Shown here piece by piece: positions 15,635-24,306 of a stretch of 64,000 bases of DNA; within the stretch, counting starts at the first letter, position 1; every line of letters begins with the position of its first letter. The notes under the pieces are model-generated. The model worked only from the letters and a program-made list of their open reading frames with translations, searched no databases and was not told the DNA's origin. The stretch is taken from NCBI RefSeq assembly GCF_030403505.1, contig NZ_JAUEMJ010000002.1, positions 1,054,554 through 1,118,553 of the forward strand. Reading direction: 5' to 3'. Origin of the DNA: Glycomyces tritici (GTDB lineage Bacteria; Actinomycetota; Actinomycetes; Mycobacteriales; Micromonosporaceae). Position numbers and translations under genes: made by a program.

Positions 15635-17131
15635 TTAGCTGGAGGTGGGGAAGTTGAGCTGCGCGGCCTGCGATTCGGTGTGCTTGGGCCAGCGCGAGGT
15701 CACGACCTTGGCGCGGGTGTAGAAGCGCACGCCCTCGTGGCCGTGGATGTGGCTGGAGCCGAACAGGGAGTCCTTCCAGCCGCCGAACGAGTAGTGGGCG
15801 GTCGGGACCGGGATCGGGACGTTCACGCCGATCATGCCGACGTTGACGTCCCGCTCGAAGGTGCGCACCGCGCCGCCGTCGAAGGTGAAGATCGCGGTGC
15901 CGTTGCCGTACGGGTTGGCGTTGATGAGGTCGATGGCGGCTTCGAGGGTGTCGACGCGGACGACGGCCAGGAGCGGTCCGAAGACCTCTTCGCGGTAGAC
16001 GTCCATGTCGGGGGTGACGCGGTCGAGGACGCTGGGTCCGACGAAGAACCCGCCGAGGTGCCCTTCGACCTGCAGGCCGCGCCCGTCCACCACGGGCTCG
16101 GCGCCTTGGGCGACACCGGATTCGATGTAGCCGCGCACGCGCTCGCACGAGGCCTGGGTGACGACCGGGCCCATCTCGGCTTCGGGGTCGTCCCCGGCGC
16201 CGACGACGATGGCTTCGGCCTGCGCTTTCAGGCGCTTCACGAGTTCGTCGGCGGCGTCGCCCACGGCGACCGCGACCGAGATGGCCATGCAGCGCTGCCC
16301 GGCCGAGCCGAACGCGGCGGCGGTGAGCTGCGAGGCGGCCCAGTCCAGGTTGGCGTCGGGCATGACGACGGCGTGGTTCTTCGCGCCCCCGAGGGCCTGC
16401 ACGCGCTTCCCGTTCTGCTGGGCGCGTTCGTGGATGTACTTGGCGATGGGGGTGGAGCCGACGAACGAGACGGCGGCGACGTCCTCGTGGTCCAGGAGCG
16501 CGTCGACGGCGGTCTTGTCGCCGTTGACGACGTTGAAGACGCCGTCGGGGAGCCCGGCGTCGGCGTAGAGCTGCGCGATGAGCAGGCTCGCGGAGGGGTC
16601 GCGCTCGCTGGGCTTGAGGACGAACGTGTTGCCGGTGGCGATCGCGATGGGGTGCATCCACATCGGGACCATGACCGGGAAGTTGAACGGGGTGATCCCG
16701 GCGCAGACGCCGAGCGGCTGGCGGAAGTCGTAGGAGTCGACGCCGCGCGAGATGTCGTTCGAGAAGCCGCCCTTGAGGGCGGAGGTGATGCCGCACGCGA
16801 ACTCGATGACCTCGCGGCCGCGCACGATCTCGCCGCGCGCGTCGTCCACGACCTTGCCGTGCTCGGCGGCGATGAGCTTCGCGAGTTCGAGTTCGTGGCG
16901 CTCGACGAGGTCGCGCAGGCGGAACATCACGCGGGAGCGGTTGGACAGCGACTGGCGGCCCCAGGACGCGAACGCGGTCTTGGCGGCCTGCACCGCCGCA
17001 TCCACATCGGACACCGTGGCGAGGCGCACCCGTGCCTGCTCCTCACCCGTGGCGGGGTTCCACACGGGCGCGAGGCGGTCCGACGCTCCGGCGGTCGGCT
17101 TGCCGCCGATCCAGTGCTCGATGATCTGCAT
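15635..17131 (-). CDS. iolA: CoA-acylating methylmalonate-semialdehyde dehydrogenase
   Basis: A 498-residue aldehyde dehydrogenase converting malonate semialdehyde (and methylmalonate semialdehyde) plus CoA to acetyl-CoA or propionyl-CoA, the last step of the pathway. The NAD-binding and family regions GITPFNFPVMVPMWMHPIAIATGNTFVLKPSE and VSFVGSTPIAKYI are present. ALGGAKNHAVVMPDAN is the MmsA-type replacement for the usual glutamate motif. The nucleophile Cys lies in FGSAGQRCMAISVAV, about residue 285. Its start is 12 nt after the iolD stop. Position inside the iol operon favours IolA over a valine-pathway MmsA. Confidence 0.93.
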   Translation of the reverse strand: MQIIEHWIGGKPTAGASDRLAPVWNPATGEEQARVRLATVSDVDAAVQAAKTAFASWGRQSLSNRSRVMFRLRDLVERHELELAKLIAAEHGKVVDDARGEIVRGREVIEFACGITSALKGGFSNDISRGVDSYDFRQPLGVCAGITPFNFPVMVPMWMHPIAIATGNTFVLKPSERDPSASLLIAQLYADAGLPDGVFNVVNGDKTAVDALLDHEDVAAVSFVGSTPIAKYIHERAQQNGKRVQALGGAKNHAVVMPDANLDWAASQLTAAAFGSAGQRCMAISVAVAVGDAADELVKRLKAQAEAIVVGAGDDPEAEMGPVVTQASCERVRGYIESGVAQGAEPVVDGRGLQVEGHLGGFFVGPSVLDRVTPDMDVYREEVFGPLLAVVRVDTLEAAIDLINANPYGNGTAIFTFDGGAVRTFERDVNVGMIGVNVPIPVPTAHYSFGGWKDSLFGSSHIHGHEGVRFYTRAKVVTSRWPKHTESQAAQLNFPTSS

Positions 17132-17143
17132 TGCGCTGGTTCC

Positions 17144-19027
17144 TTAGAGGTAGTGGCGCTGGTCGCGCTTGTGGTCGGAGTAGGCGGCGAAGGCCGCGCG
17201 GGTGGAGTCGAGTTCGGAGACTTCGCTGACGGGGACTTCCCACCAGGCCGAACCGGGCGGGTTGGGGCCGTGGAGGTCGGTCTCGACATGGACGACCGTG
17301 GTGCGGTCGCCGGCCTTCGCCTGGGCGATGGCCTCGCGGAAGGAGGCCACGCTGTCGGCCTTGATGACCTCGGCGCCGAAGCTGGCGGCGTTCGCGGCCA
17401 GGTCGACCGGGAGCACGTCGCCGTCGAGCAGGCCCGAGTCCTCGTCCCGGTAGCGGTACTTGGTGCCGAACCGCTGGGAGCCCAGAGATTCGGAGAGCGC
17501 TCCGATCGAGGCGAAGCCGTGGTTCTGGACGATGACGATGATGACCTTGAGGCCTTCGGAGACCATGGTGGCGATCTCGGCGGCGAGCATCAGGTAGGAG
17601 CCGTCGCCGACGAGGACGACCACTTCGCGATCGGGCGCGGCCATCTTCGTGCCGACTCCGGCGGCGATCTCGTAGCCCATGCACGAGAACGCGTACTCGA
17701 CGTTGTAGGCCTTCGGGTCCCTGGCGCGCCAGAGCATCTGGAGGTCGCCGGGCATCGACCCGGCGGCGTTGATCACCACGTCCGAGTCGTCCAGGGCCTC
17801 GTTGAGGGCCCCGAGGATCTCGGTCTGGGCGGGCAGCGGGCCGTGGCCCAGGTTGAAGCACGCGTCGGCCTTGGCGTTCCACTCCTCGGCGAGCCGGCGG
17901 GTCTCGGCGCGGTACTCGTCGGCGACGCTCCACCCGTCGAGGGCCTTCGTGAGCGCGGCCAGGCCGGTCTTGGCGTCGGCGAGCAGCATCTCCGCCGAGT
18001 GCTTCGCGGCGTCGAGGCGGGCCACGTTCAGGTTCGCGAACGTGACGTCGGGGTCGCCGAACACGGTGTGGGAGGCGGTCGTGAAGTCCGAGTAGCGGGT
18101 GCCGATGCCGAGCACCACGTCCGCTTGGGCCGCAAGGGCGTTCGCGGCGGAGGTGCCGGTGGAGCCGAGGCCGCCCACGGCCTGCGGGTGGTCCCAGGGG
18201 ACCGCGCCCTTGCCGGCGTGCGTGTCCGCGACGGGAATCCCGGTCGCTTCGGCGAACGCCCGCAGCTCGGCCTCCGCCTCGCTGTAGACGACGCCGCCGC
18301 CCGCGACGATGAGCGGTTTCTCGGCACTGCGCAGCAGTGCCGAGACCCGCTCCACAGCAGACGGTTCGGGCGCGACCCGGCCGACGCGCCACACCCGCCT
18401 GCGGAAGAAGTCGACCGGCCAGTCGAACGCCTCGGCCTGCACGTCCTGCGGGAGGCACAAGGTCACGGCGCCGGTCTCGACCGGGTCGGTGAGCACCCGC
18501 ATCGCCGCCAGCGCGGCCGGGATCAGCTGCGCGGGCCTGCTGATGCGGTCGAAGTATTTGGAGACGGGCCGGAACGCGTCGTTCACGGAGACGTCCCCGG
18601 CGCGGGTGTCCTCGAGCTGCTGGAGCACGGGGTCGGGCACGCGGGAGGCGAACATGTCGGAGGGCAGGAGCAGTACCGGGAGCCGGTTGGTGGTGGCCAG
18701 CGCCGCGCCGGTGATCATGTTCGTGGAGCCGGGGCCGGTCGAGGCCGTGCACGCGAAGGCCTGGAGCCGGTTCTTCATCTTGGCGTAGGCCGCGGCGGCG
18801 TGGACCATGGCCTGCTCGTTGCGGGCCAGGTAGTACGGCAGGTCGGCCTCGCGGGTGCGGGCGGCTTGGAGGAGCGCCTGCCCGAGCCCGGCCACGTTGC
18901 CGTGGCCGAAGATCCCCCACACGCCGGGGATGAGGCGCTGCTCGTCGCCGTCGCGCTCGGAGTACTGGGCGGCGAGGAACCGGACCAGGGCCTGGGCGGT
19001 GGTCAGGCGAATCGTCTCAGCGGGCAT
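17144..19027 (-). CDS. iolD: 3D-(3,5/4)-trihydroxycyclohexane-1,2-dione acylhydrolase
   Basis: A 627-residue thiamine-diphosphate enzyme that hydrolytically opens the trihydroxycyclohexanedione ring to 5-deoxy-glucuronate. The N-terminal PYR domain contains GVWGIFGHGNVAGLGQAL and a long LPYYLARNEQAMVHAAAAYAK segment with the activating glutamate. A central nucleotide-type domain follows. The C-terminal PP domain has VVVLVGDGSYLMLAAEIATMVSEGLKVIIVIVQNHGFASIG, where GDGS...QNHG is the ThDP/Mg motif. The ATG at 19027 overlaps the iolB stop by 11 nt. Confidence 0.94.
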   Translation of the reverse strand: MPAETIRLTTAQALVRFLAAQYSERDGDEQRLIPGVWGIFGHGNVAGLGQALLQAARTREADLPYYLARNEQAMVHAAAAYAKMKNRLQAFACTASTGPGSTNMITGAALATTNRLPVLLLPSDMFASRVPDPVLQQLEDTRAGDVSVNDAFRPVSKYFDRISRPAQLIPAALAAMRVLTDPVETGAVTLCLPQDVQAEAFDWPVDFFRRRVWRVGRVAPEPSAVERVSALLRSAEKPLIVAGGGVVYSEAEAELRAFAEATGIPVADTHAGKGAVPWDHPQAVGGLGSTGTSAANALAAQADVVLGIGTRYSDFTTASHTVFGDPDVTFANLNVARLDAAKHSAEMLLADAKTGLAALTKALDGWSVADEYRAETRRLAEEWNAKADACFNLGHGPLPAQTEILGALNEALDDSDVVINAAGSMPGDLQMLWRARDPKAYNVEYAFSCMGYEIAAGVGTKMAAPDREVVVLVGDGSYLMLAAEIATMVSEGLKVIIVIVQNHGFASIGALSESLGSQRFGTKYRYRDEDSGLLDGDVLPVDLAANAASFGAEVIKADSVASFREAIAQAKAGDRTTVVHVETDLHGPNPPGSAWWEVPVSEVSELDSTRAAFAAYSDHKRDQRHYL

Positions 19028-19898
19028 CGTCGCCCTCCTTCTCCACGGCAGAGGACAGCGGCAGGCGAGGATCGAGATCCTCAGGGGTCCAAGTGGACCG
19101 GACCCAGGCGTGGGCGGGGTCGTCGGCGATGAGCCAGGCGCGGTCCCCACCGGGTCCGGCCATCACGTTGAGGTAGTAGAGGTCGTAGCCGGGGGCGGCG
19201 GCGCTGGGGCCGTGCCAGCCGTGCGGGATCACGACCACGTCGCCGCTGCGGACCGACTCGCTCACCTCGATGGGCCGCTCGGGGGTGCCGTAGACGCGCT
19301 GCCAGGCAAGGCCATCCCGCCCTGAGAGTTCGAAGTAGTAGATCTCCTCGAGCTCGGCTTCCCCGTCCTTCGCCTCGTCGTGCTTGTGGGGCGGGTAGGA
19401 GGACCAGTTGCCGCCGGGGGTGAGGACCTCGCAGGCGATGAGCTTGTCGGCGTCGAAGGTCTCGGGCGTGCAGAAGTTGTTGACCTGGCGCGAGGCCTGG
19501 CCGGAGCCGCGCAGCTCGACCGGGACGTCCTCGGCGGGGCCGTAGCGGGCGGGCAGGCGGCGCTCGCACTTCGCGGAGGGCAGGGCGAACCGGCCGCCGC
19601 TCGCGCTGGTGACCGTGGCCTCGGCGTCCCTGGGGACATAGACGAAGTCGGTGACGCGGCTGAAGACGTTCCGGCGGCCCCGGACCTCGAAGACCTCGCC
19701 GTCGCAGGAAACCGTGCAGCTCCCTGAGAGCGGCAGGACGAGCGTTTCGGCGTCGCCCGTGGCGAAGGTCGCGGTGCCGCCAGGGCTGAGCGCCAGCACT
19801 TTGAGGCCCGAGTACGTCCAGCCGGCGGTCTCCGGCGTGACGACCGTGTCGTAGTCGCCGTCCGCTGTGGACCCGGCGGGCAGGTAGTAGGTGCTCAC
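19017..19898 (-). CDS. iolB: 5-deoxy-glucuronate isomerase
   Basis: A 293-residue bicupin isomerase turning 5-deoxy-glucuronate into 5-dehydro-2-deoxy-gluconate. The C-terminal cupin carries the metal site: SSYPPHKHDEA, then EEIYYFELSG...WQRVYG, then DVVVIPHGWHGPSAAAPGYDLYYLNVMAG. Histidines in PPHKHD and the glutamate in EEIYYF are the expected ligands. The N-terminal half is the degenerate cupin with RRNVFSRVTDFVYVPRDA. The GTG start at 19898 overlaps the aldolase stop (GTGA), and the end overlaps iolD by 11 nt, so the three are translationally coupled. Confidence 0.94.
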   Translation of the reverse strand: MSTYYLPAGSTADGDYDTVVTPETAGWTYSGLKVLALSPGGTATFATGDAETLVLPLSGSCTVSCDGEVFEVRGRRNVFSRVTDFVYVPRDAEATVTSASGGRFALPSAKCERRLPARYGPAEDVPVELRGSGQASRQVNNFCTPETFDADKLIACEVLTPGGNWSSYPPHKHDEAKDGEAELEEIYYFELSGRDGLAWQRVYGTPERPIEVSESVRSGDVVVIPHGWHGPSAAAPGYDLYYLNVMAGPGGDRAWLIADDPAHAWVRSTWTPEDLDPRLPLSSAVEKEGDDAR

Positions 19899-20767
19899 AG
19901 GAGGCTCACCACCGCTTCGACGGCCCCGGCGACGTCGCCGTCGGGCGGGTAGAGGAGCGAGCGGCCCACGGTCAGGCCGACCACATTGGGCAGTGCCAGG
20001 GACCGGCCCCAGCTCTCGCGCTGCGCGGCGAGGTCGGCGACCTCGCCGCCGAGCACGACCATCGGCAGTGTGGAGGCGGCGGCGACGCGCGCCATGTCCG
20101 GTGCGGTGGGCAGCTTCAGCCAGGTGTGCGCCGAGGTGGAGCCGAGGCCGGAGGCGATCGCGACCGAGGTGACGACCGCTTCGGTCGACAGGTCGTTCAC
20201 GATCGTGCCGCCTTCGCGGCGGGAGATGAAGGGCTCGACCATCGCGATGAGCTCCTGCGCGGCCAGCGCGTCGATCGCGCGTGCGGTGGCTTCGAGGGTG
20301 GGCGCGGTGCGGTCGTCGCCGTAGTCGATGCGGGTGAGCATCTTGCCGCCGTCGAAGCCCATGCGGGCGATGGCGTCCGCGTGCATGCCGGTGAACCGGT
20401 CGTCGATCTCGAACGCGGCCCCGGCGAGGCCGCCGCGGTTCATGGAACCGAAGACGGTCTTGCCGTCGAGGGCGCCGAGGAGGAGCAGGTCTTCGAGGAT
20501 GTCGGCGGTGGCGAGCACCCCGTTGCAGCCGGGGTTCTCCAGTGCGGTGGTGAGGCGGTCGAGGAGGTCGCCGCGGTCGGCCATGGCCAGCGGGTCGCCG
20601 CCGGTGGCGAGGGCGCCGCGGGCGGGGTGGTCGGCGGCGATGACGAAGCACTTGCCGGAGGGTCCGACGGGCGCGGTGGCGCGGGGACGGGAGTCGGCGG
20701 CCTTGCGGATCGCGCCCGGGTCGGTGAGCCGGGTCCGCGCCAGTTCGGCGAGCTGGTCAGGCCGCAT
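19895..20767 (-). CDS. Cgl0159-type aldolase of the inositol pathway
   Basis: A 290-residue (beta/alpha)8 protein of the actinobacterial Cgl0159 family, related to DhnA/DeoC class I aldolases. It shows VIAADHPARGALA near residue 43, GFDGGKMLTRIDYGDD with a candidate Schiff-base lysine, MVEPFISRREGG, and a terminal GLTVGRSLLYPPDGDVAGAV phosphate-binding-like segment. In this operon there is no IolJ, so I infer that it cleaves 2-deoxy-5-keto-gluconate 6-phosphate into dihydroxyacetone phosphate and malonate semialdehyde. It is often labelled deoxyribose-phosphate aldolase. It overlaps iolC by 11 nt and iolB by 4 nt. Confidence 0.8.
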   Translation of the reverse strand: MRPDQLAELARTRLTDPGAIRKAADSRPRATAPVGPSGKCFVIAADHPARGALATGGDPLAMADRGDLLDRLTTALENPGCNGVLATADILEDLLLLGALDGKTVFGSMNRGGLAGAAFEIDDRFTGMHADAIARMGFDGGKMLTRIDYGDDRTAPTLEATARAIDALAAQELIAMVEPFISRREGGTIVNDLSTEAVVTSVAIASGLGSTSAHTWLKLPTAPDMARVAAASTLPMVVLGGEVADLAAQRESWGRSLALPNVVGLTVGRSLLYPPDGDVAGAVEAVVSLL

Positions 20768-21737
20768 CGCTTGCCTCCTGCAGTTTCTGCTCCACTTCGG
20801 CTTCGGTCGGCATGGCGTCGGAGCAGGCGAGTGCGCCCGCGACGAGCGCGCCCGCCGCGTTGGCGAAGCGCATGATGCGCTCGGTGCCCCAGCCGGCGAG
20901 CAGGCCGTGGACGAGTGCGCCGCCGAAGGCGTCGCCCGCGCCGAGGCCGTTGACCACGGTCACGGGTGCGGGCGGCACTTCCACCTGCCCGCTGTCGTCG
21001 AGGGCGAGGACGCCTTTCGGACCCTGCTTGACGACGGCGAGCGAGACGCCGGCCGCGCGGAGCGCCTGGGCGGCTTCGGCGGGAGCGTCATGGGCGCCTA
21101 CGGCCACTTCGCACTCCTCGCGGTTGCCGACCGCGACGGTGACGTGCGGCAAGGCCAGTTTCACCCAGTCGCGGGCGGCCTGGGGCGAGTCCCAGAACAT
21201 CGGCCGGTAGTCCAGGTCGAGCACGGTGATGCCGCGCTTGCCCTCCCGGCGCAGGTGATCGCTCCTCGCTTCGAGGGCGGCGAGTGTCGCCGAGCGCGAG
21301 GGCTCCTGGCAGAGGCCGGTGACCGTGACCCAGAAGACCGAGGCGTTCCGGATGGCCTCGAGGTCGAGTTCCTCGGGGCGGATGTCGAGGTCAGGGGCGG
21401 TCGGGAAGCGGTAGAAGTAGAGCGGGAAGTCGTCAGGGGGGAAGATCTCGCAGAACGTGACGGGCGTGGGCAGGCCCGCGGAGGTCCCGACGAGGGAGTC
21501 GTCCACTCCGTACCCTCGGAGCGCCTTGCGCACGAACGTCCCGAAGGGGTCGGCGCCGGTCTTGGTGATCACGGCGGCGGTGCGCCCGTACCGTGCGGCC
21601 GCCACGGCGACGTTCGTGGGGCTGCCGCCCAGGAACTTGCCGAAGGACTCGACGTCCTCGAGGCCGACGCCGATCTGCTGCGGGTAGATGTCGACCCCTA
21701 CCCGGCCCATCGTGACGACGTCATGCGTCGCGGCCAC
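20757..21737 (-). CDS. iolC: 5-dehydro-2-deoxygluconokinase
   Basis: A 326-residue PfkB/ribokinase-family sugar kinase that phosphorylates 5-dehydro-2-deoxy-gluconate. The N-terminal GRVGVDIYPQQIGVGLEDVESFGKFLGGSPTNVAVAAARYG is close to IolC proteins. DLDYRPMFW and NREECEVAVG follow, and the C-terminal PfkB signature VVNGLGAGDAFGGALVHGLLAG holds the catalytic aspartate. The GTG start at 21737 has GGGAGGTGAG at ideal spacing. It is the first gene of the seven-gene iol transcript and sits directly below the promoter and operators at 21760-21836. Confidence 0.93.
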   Translation of the reverse strand: MAATHDVVTMGRVGVDIYPQQIGVGLEDVESFGKFLGGSPTNVAVAAARYGRTAAVITKTGADPFGTFVRKALRGYGVDDSLVGTSAGLPTPVTFCEIFPPDDFPLYFYRFPTAPDLDIRPEELDLEAIRNASVFWVTVTGLCQEPSRSATLAALEARSDHLRREGKRGITVLDLDYRPMFWDSPQAARDWVKLALPHVTVAVGNREECEVAVGAHDAPAEAAQALRAAGVSLAVVKQGPKGVLALDDSGQVEVPPAPVTVVNGLGAGDAFGGALVHGLLAGWGTERIMRFANAAGALVAGALACSDAMPTEAEVEQKLQEASDAA

Positions 21738-21759
21738 GGGCTCACCTCCCTCTGGAATC

Positions 21760-21771
21760 TGGAGCGCTCCA
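21760..21771. promoter_or_regulatory. LacI-type operator in the iol promoter region
   Basis: TGGAGCGCTCCA is a perfect 12-bp palindrome with the central CG typical of LacI-family operators, and is very similar to the CebR box TGGGAGCGCTCCCA of Streptomyces. It lies between the inferred iol transcription start and the iolC start codon, where a bound repressor would block elongation. The divergent LacI regulator is the obvious ligand. Confidence 0.7.
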
Positions 21772-21783
21772 CTGTCGCGCGTT

Positions 21784-21799
21784 ACTGTCGCGCGACAGT
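21784..21799. promoter_or_regulatory. 16-bp palindrome at the iol transcription start
   Basis: ACTGTCGCGCGACAGT is a perfect 16-bp palindrome. Its left half plus two bases (ACTGTCGCGC) recurs as a direct copy at 21771-21780, 13 bp away. The palindrome sits just below the -10 box of the iol promoter. It differs from the LacI-type site beside it, so it may be a second site for the same regulator or a site for another one. Confidence 0.6.
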
Positions 21800-21806
21800 G
21801 ATTTGG

Positions 21807-21836
21807 AATATACTCACTTCCGGGCCCGCGCGTCAA
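21807..21836 (-). promoter_or_regulatory. Sigma-70-type promoter of the iol operon
   Basis: On the minus strand, TTGACG (-35, 21831-21836) is separated by 18 nt from TATATT (-10, 21807-21812). This is one of the few strong, AT-rich promoters readable in the window. Transcription should start near 21800, inside the palindrome. Confidence 0.75.
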
Positions 21837-21907
21837 GCCGCCCGGCAGGACGGAAATAAACTCGGGTCACCGGCCGTGCGCCCCCGAGGCCAGGAGAGGA
21901 TGAGGCG

Positions 21908-22948
21908 TTGGACGAAACGCTCGACCCCCAGCAGGAGGCGGCCCGCAAGGGCGCCCCGCAGCGCGCCACCATGGCCGACGTCGCCAAGCGGGCCGGCGTC
22001 TCCCGCACGCTCGTCTCCCTCGTCCTGCGCGACCGCCCCGGCGCGGGCGCCGCGACCCGAGAGCGGGTCCTCAAGGCCGCCGACGAGCTCGGCTACCGGC
22101 CCGACAGCGCCGCCCAGATGCTCGCCCGCGGCCGCAGCCGCACCCTCGGAGTCCTCATGAACCTCGAGCAGCCCTTCCACGCCGAGGTCGTCAAGGCCAT
22201 CTACCCGGCCGCCGGGAAGCTCGGCTACGACGTGCTCCTCTCGGCCGTCGCGCCCGGCCGCGACGAGCACATGGCCACGGGAGCGCTCCTCGGCCACCGC
22301 TGCGAAGCCCTCGTACTCCTCGTCTCCGACCCCGAATCGCACGCCACCGAACGGCTCGGCGGCAGCGTCCCCACCGTCGTCGTCGGCCGCCAGGCCACCA
22401 CGCCCGGCGTCGACAGCGTCCACACCGCCGAAGCCAAAGGCGTCCGCCAGGCCGTCGACCACCTCGTCGACCTCGGCCACCGCCGCATCGTGCACATCGA
22501 CGGCGGCAAAGGCCCCGGCTCGGCCGACCGCCGCACCGCCTACCGCGCCGCCATGCGCCGCCACCGCCTCGCCGACGAGATCCGCGTGATCCCCGGCGCG
22601 CAGGACGAGGACGCCGGCATCGCGGCCGGCACGCTCCTCCTCGGCGAGGACACCCTCCCCACGGCGGTCCTGGCTGCGAACGACCGCTGCGCGATCGGCC
22701 TCATGCACGCCCTGCGCAGCGGCGGCGTGGACGTCCCTGGCGACGTCTCGATCGTCGGCTACGACGACGGCAACCTCTCGCACCTGTCCCACATCAACCT
22801 CACCACGGTCCGTCAGGACGCCACCGGCATCGCCGAGCACGCCGTGCGCAATGCGGTGGAGCGCTTGGAGAACGGGTCCCTGCCGGGCCGGGAGACCGTG
22901 TGCGACGCCCAGCTCGTCGTCCGCGCGACGACGGCCCCGCCCCGCTGA
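21908..22948 (+). CDS. LacI family regulator, probable repressor of the iol operon
   Basis: A 346-residue LacI/GalR regulator. After a variable 20-residue N terminus comes the HTH and hinge ATMADVAKRAGVSRTLVSLVLRDRPGAGAATRERVLKAADELGYRPDSAAQMLA. A periplasmic-binding-like sensor domain follows, with TAVLAANDRCAIGLMHALRSGGVDVPGDVSIVGYDD near the end. A TTG start is preceded by AGGAGAGGATGAGG. It is divergent from iolC with a LacI-type palindrome in the shared region, so I infer local repression relieved by inositol or a pathway intermediate. The inducer is not visible. Confidence 0.88.
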   Translation: MDETLDPQQEAARKGAPQRATMADVAKRAGVSRTLVSLVLRDRPGAGAATRERVLKAADELGYRPDSAAQMLARGRSRTLGVLMNLEQPFHAEVVKAIYPAAGKLGYDVLLSAVAPGRDEHMATGALLGHRCEALVLLVSDPESHATERLGGSVPTVVVGRQATTPGVDSVHTAEAKGVRQAVDHLVDLGHRRIVHIDGGKGPGSADRRTAYRAAMRRHRLADEIRVIPGAQDEDAGIAAGTLLLGEDTLPTAVLAANDRCAIGLMHALRSGGVDVPGDVSIVGYDDGNLSHLSHINLTTVRQDATGIAEHAVRNAVERLENGSLPGRETVCDAQLVVRATTAPPR

Positions 22949-23027
22949 GCCCAGGACTGATCGGCCAGGCGATGACGCTGCCGAGCGGCGCGCCTCGGAC
23001 ATGCCGACCGCGCGTCTCGTCGAGGGC

Positions 23028-23318
23028 TCAGGCGAGCAGCTTCGCTTTGGCGGCGGCGAACTCGTCGTCGGTGAGCACGCCTGAGGCGTGCAGCTGCCCG
23101 AGCTGGCTCAGCTTGGCGATCACGTCGTCGCCGCCGGCAGCGGCAGGCGCCGCGGGAGCGGCCTGCTGCTGTCGGTAGGCCTCCGCGTCGGCCTGGGTCT
23201 GCTCGCGGCCCTGGGCGGCGCGGTTCATGGAGCGGTTGACCGCGCCAGCGGTGCCGGCGATGACGGCGGTGCGGGCCATGGTGCCGAGCAGGCCCGGCCG
23301 TCCAGCACGTCGGATCAT
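23028..23318 (-). CDS. SHOCT domain protein
   Basis: A 96-residue protein with a hydrophobic N-terminal half (MIRRAGRPGLLGTMARTAVIAGTAGAVNRSMNRA), a Gln/Ala/Pro linker and a C-terminal SHOCT motif (VIAKLSQLGQLHASGVLTDDEFAAAKAKLLA), the short amphipathic oligomerisation domain found at protein ends. AGGGGGCACC precedes the ATG. It follows the DUF6325 gene by 11 nt, a frequent actinobacterial pair. The function is unknown; a small membrane-associated oligomer is likely. Confidence 0.85.
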   Translation of the reverse strand: MIRRAGRPGLLGTMARTAVIAGTAGAVNRSMNRAAQGREQTQADAEAYRQQQAAPAAPAAAGGDDVIAKLSQLGQLHASGVLTDDEFAAAKAKLLA

Positions 23319-23329
23319 GGCGGTGCCCC

Positions 23330-23734
23330 CTAGTTCTCGGCGAGTTCGGCGACGGCGGCGGCGGGAATGCGTTCCCAGTCGAGCAGGCGACCGCCCACGC
23401 CGCGCATGGCCTCGGCGAGGGTCGCGGCCCAGGAGTGCTGGAACACGAGCATGCCGATCGCGGTGTCCGGCTGCAGCTCTTCGGCGACGGCCTCGGCGTC
23501 CTCGGCGCTCAGCAACCCGGCGGGTTCGCCCACGAGCGCGGCGAGCCGCTTGTCGACCGTGGCGGCCTCGAGCCACTCGATGGAGCTGTCCGCGCGGCGG
23601 CTGACCAGCAGCGCGTCCAAGACCTCGATGGTGCCGTCGGCCGAGAGCCGTTCGAGCTCGGTGAGGACCCGGCCGTCGAACCGGTTGCCCGAGAACTCGA
23701 CCAGCACCAGGTCGACGGGTGCCTTGCCTGCCAT
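23330..23734 (-). CDS. DUF6325-like protein
   Basis: A 134-residue soluble protein starting MAGKAPVDLVLVEFSGNRFDGRVLTELERLSADGTIEVLDALLVSR, a ferredoxin-like beta-alpha pattern shared by the DUF6325 family (often 'DUF1269 membrane protein-like'). A second unit contains AIGMLVFQHSWAATLAEAMRGVGGRLLDWERIPAAAVAEL. No catalytic motif is apparent. It lies immediately upstream of the SHOCT gene, and the conserved pairing suggests a joint, unknown role at the envelope. Confidence 0.75.
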   Translation of the reverse strand: MAGKAPVDLVLVEFSGNRFDGRVLTELERLSADGTIEVLDALLVSRRADSSIEWLEAATVDKRLAALVGEPAGLLSAEDAEAVAEELQPDTAIGMLVFQHSWAATLAEAMRGVGGRLLDWERIPAAAVAELAEN

Positions 23735-23913
23735 GCCTGCCTCCCATTGCGGAGCCTGCGCCGCTCCCCCAACGGGACGCTACCGCCCGCACCGCACCGC
23801 GGTGCCCGATTCAAGCGAACGGGGCAGCCGTCCGAGCGGGACATTCGGCGAGTCGGGCGCGCCCGGTGCCGCGCGGGTCCATGATCGGTACGGGACACGC
23901 GATCGGGGGAGCC

Positions 23914-24297
23914 ATGACAGCCACAGCAGTCAACGCGAGACGCCTCATCTTTCCGGCGCTCATGCTGGTCGTGGGCGGCGGCTGGCAGGCGTTCACCGGG
24001 ATCGCGGCGATCGCGCACGGCGGGTACTTCACCGCACCGGCCGGCTACGCGTTCGAGTTCAACATCGCCGCGTGGGGCTGGGTGCACCTCATCGTCGGCG
24101 TCTTCGCGATCGCCGTCGGCATCGCCCTCTTCAGCGGCCGCCCCGCCGCCCGCCTGCTCGCCCTCATCCTGGCGTCGGCGTCGCTCATCGCCAACTTCCT
24201 GTGGCTGCCGATAGAGCCCGGCTGGTCGATCGCGGTCATCGGCCTCGACGCCGTCGTCATCTGGGCCCTCGCGACCGCCGGGGGCGACCGGCCCTGA
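23914..24297 (+). CDS. Four-helix membrane protein, DUF7144-like
   Basis: A 127-residue protein with four hydrophobic helices. Helix 1 contains LVVGGGWQAFTGIAAIAHGGYF, and WGWVHLIVGVFAIAVGIALFSGRPAARLLALILASASLIANFLWLP follows. The family is widespread in actinomycetes and its function is unknown. GGGGGAG precedes the ATG at 23914. It ends 9 nt before the stop of the convergent nitroreductase, marking the edge of the RiPP cluster. Confidence 0.78.
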   Translation: MTATAVNARRLIFPALMLVVGGGWQAFTGIAAIAHGGYFTAPAGYAFEFNIAAWGWVHLIVGVFAIAVGIALFSGRPAARLLALILASASLIANFLWLPIEPGWSIAVIGLDAVVIWALATAGGDRP

Positions 24298-24306
24298 CCT
24301 CCCGCG

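Noticed and set aside
23028..24297. Extension of the RiPP cluster to the SHOCT, DUF6325 and DUF7144 genes
   Set aside because: They are transcribed separately, one convergent with the nitroreductase, and are common stand-alone actinobacterial genes.
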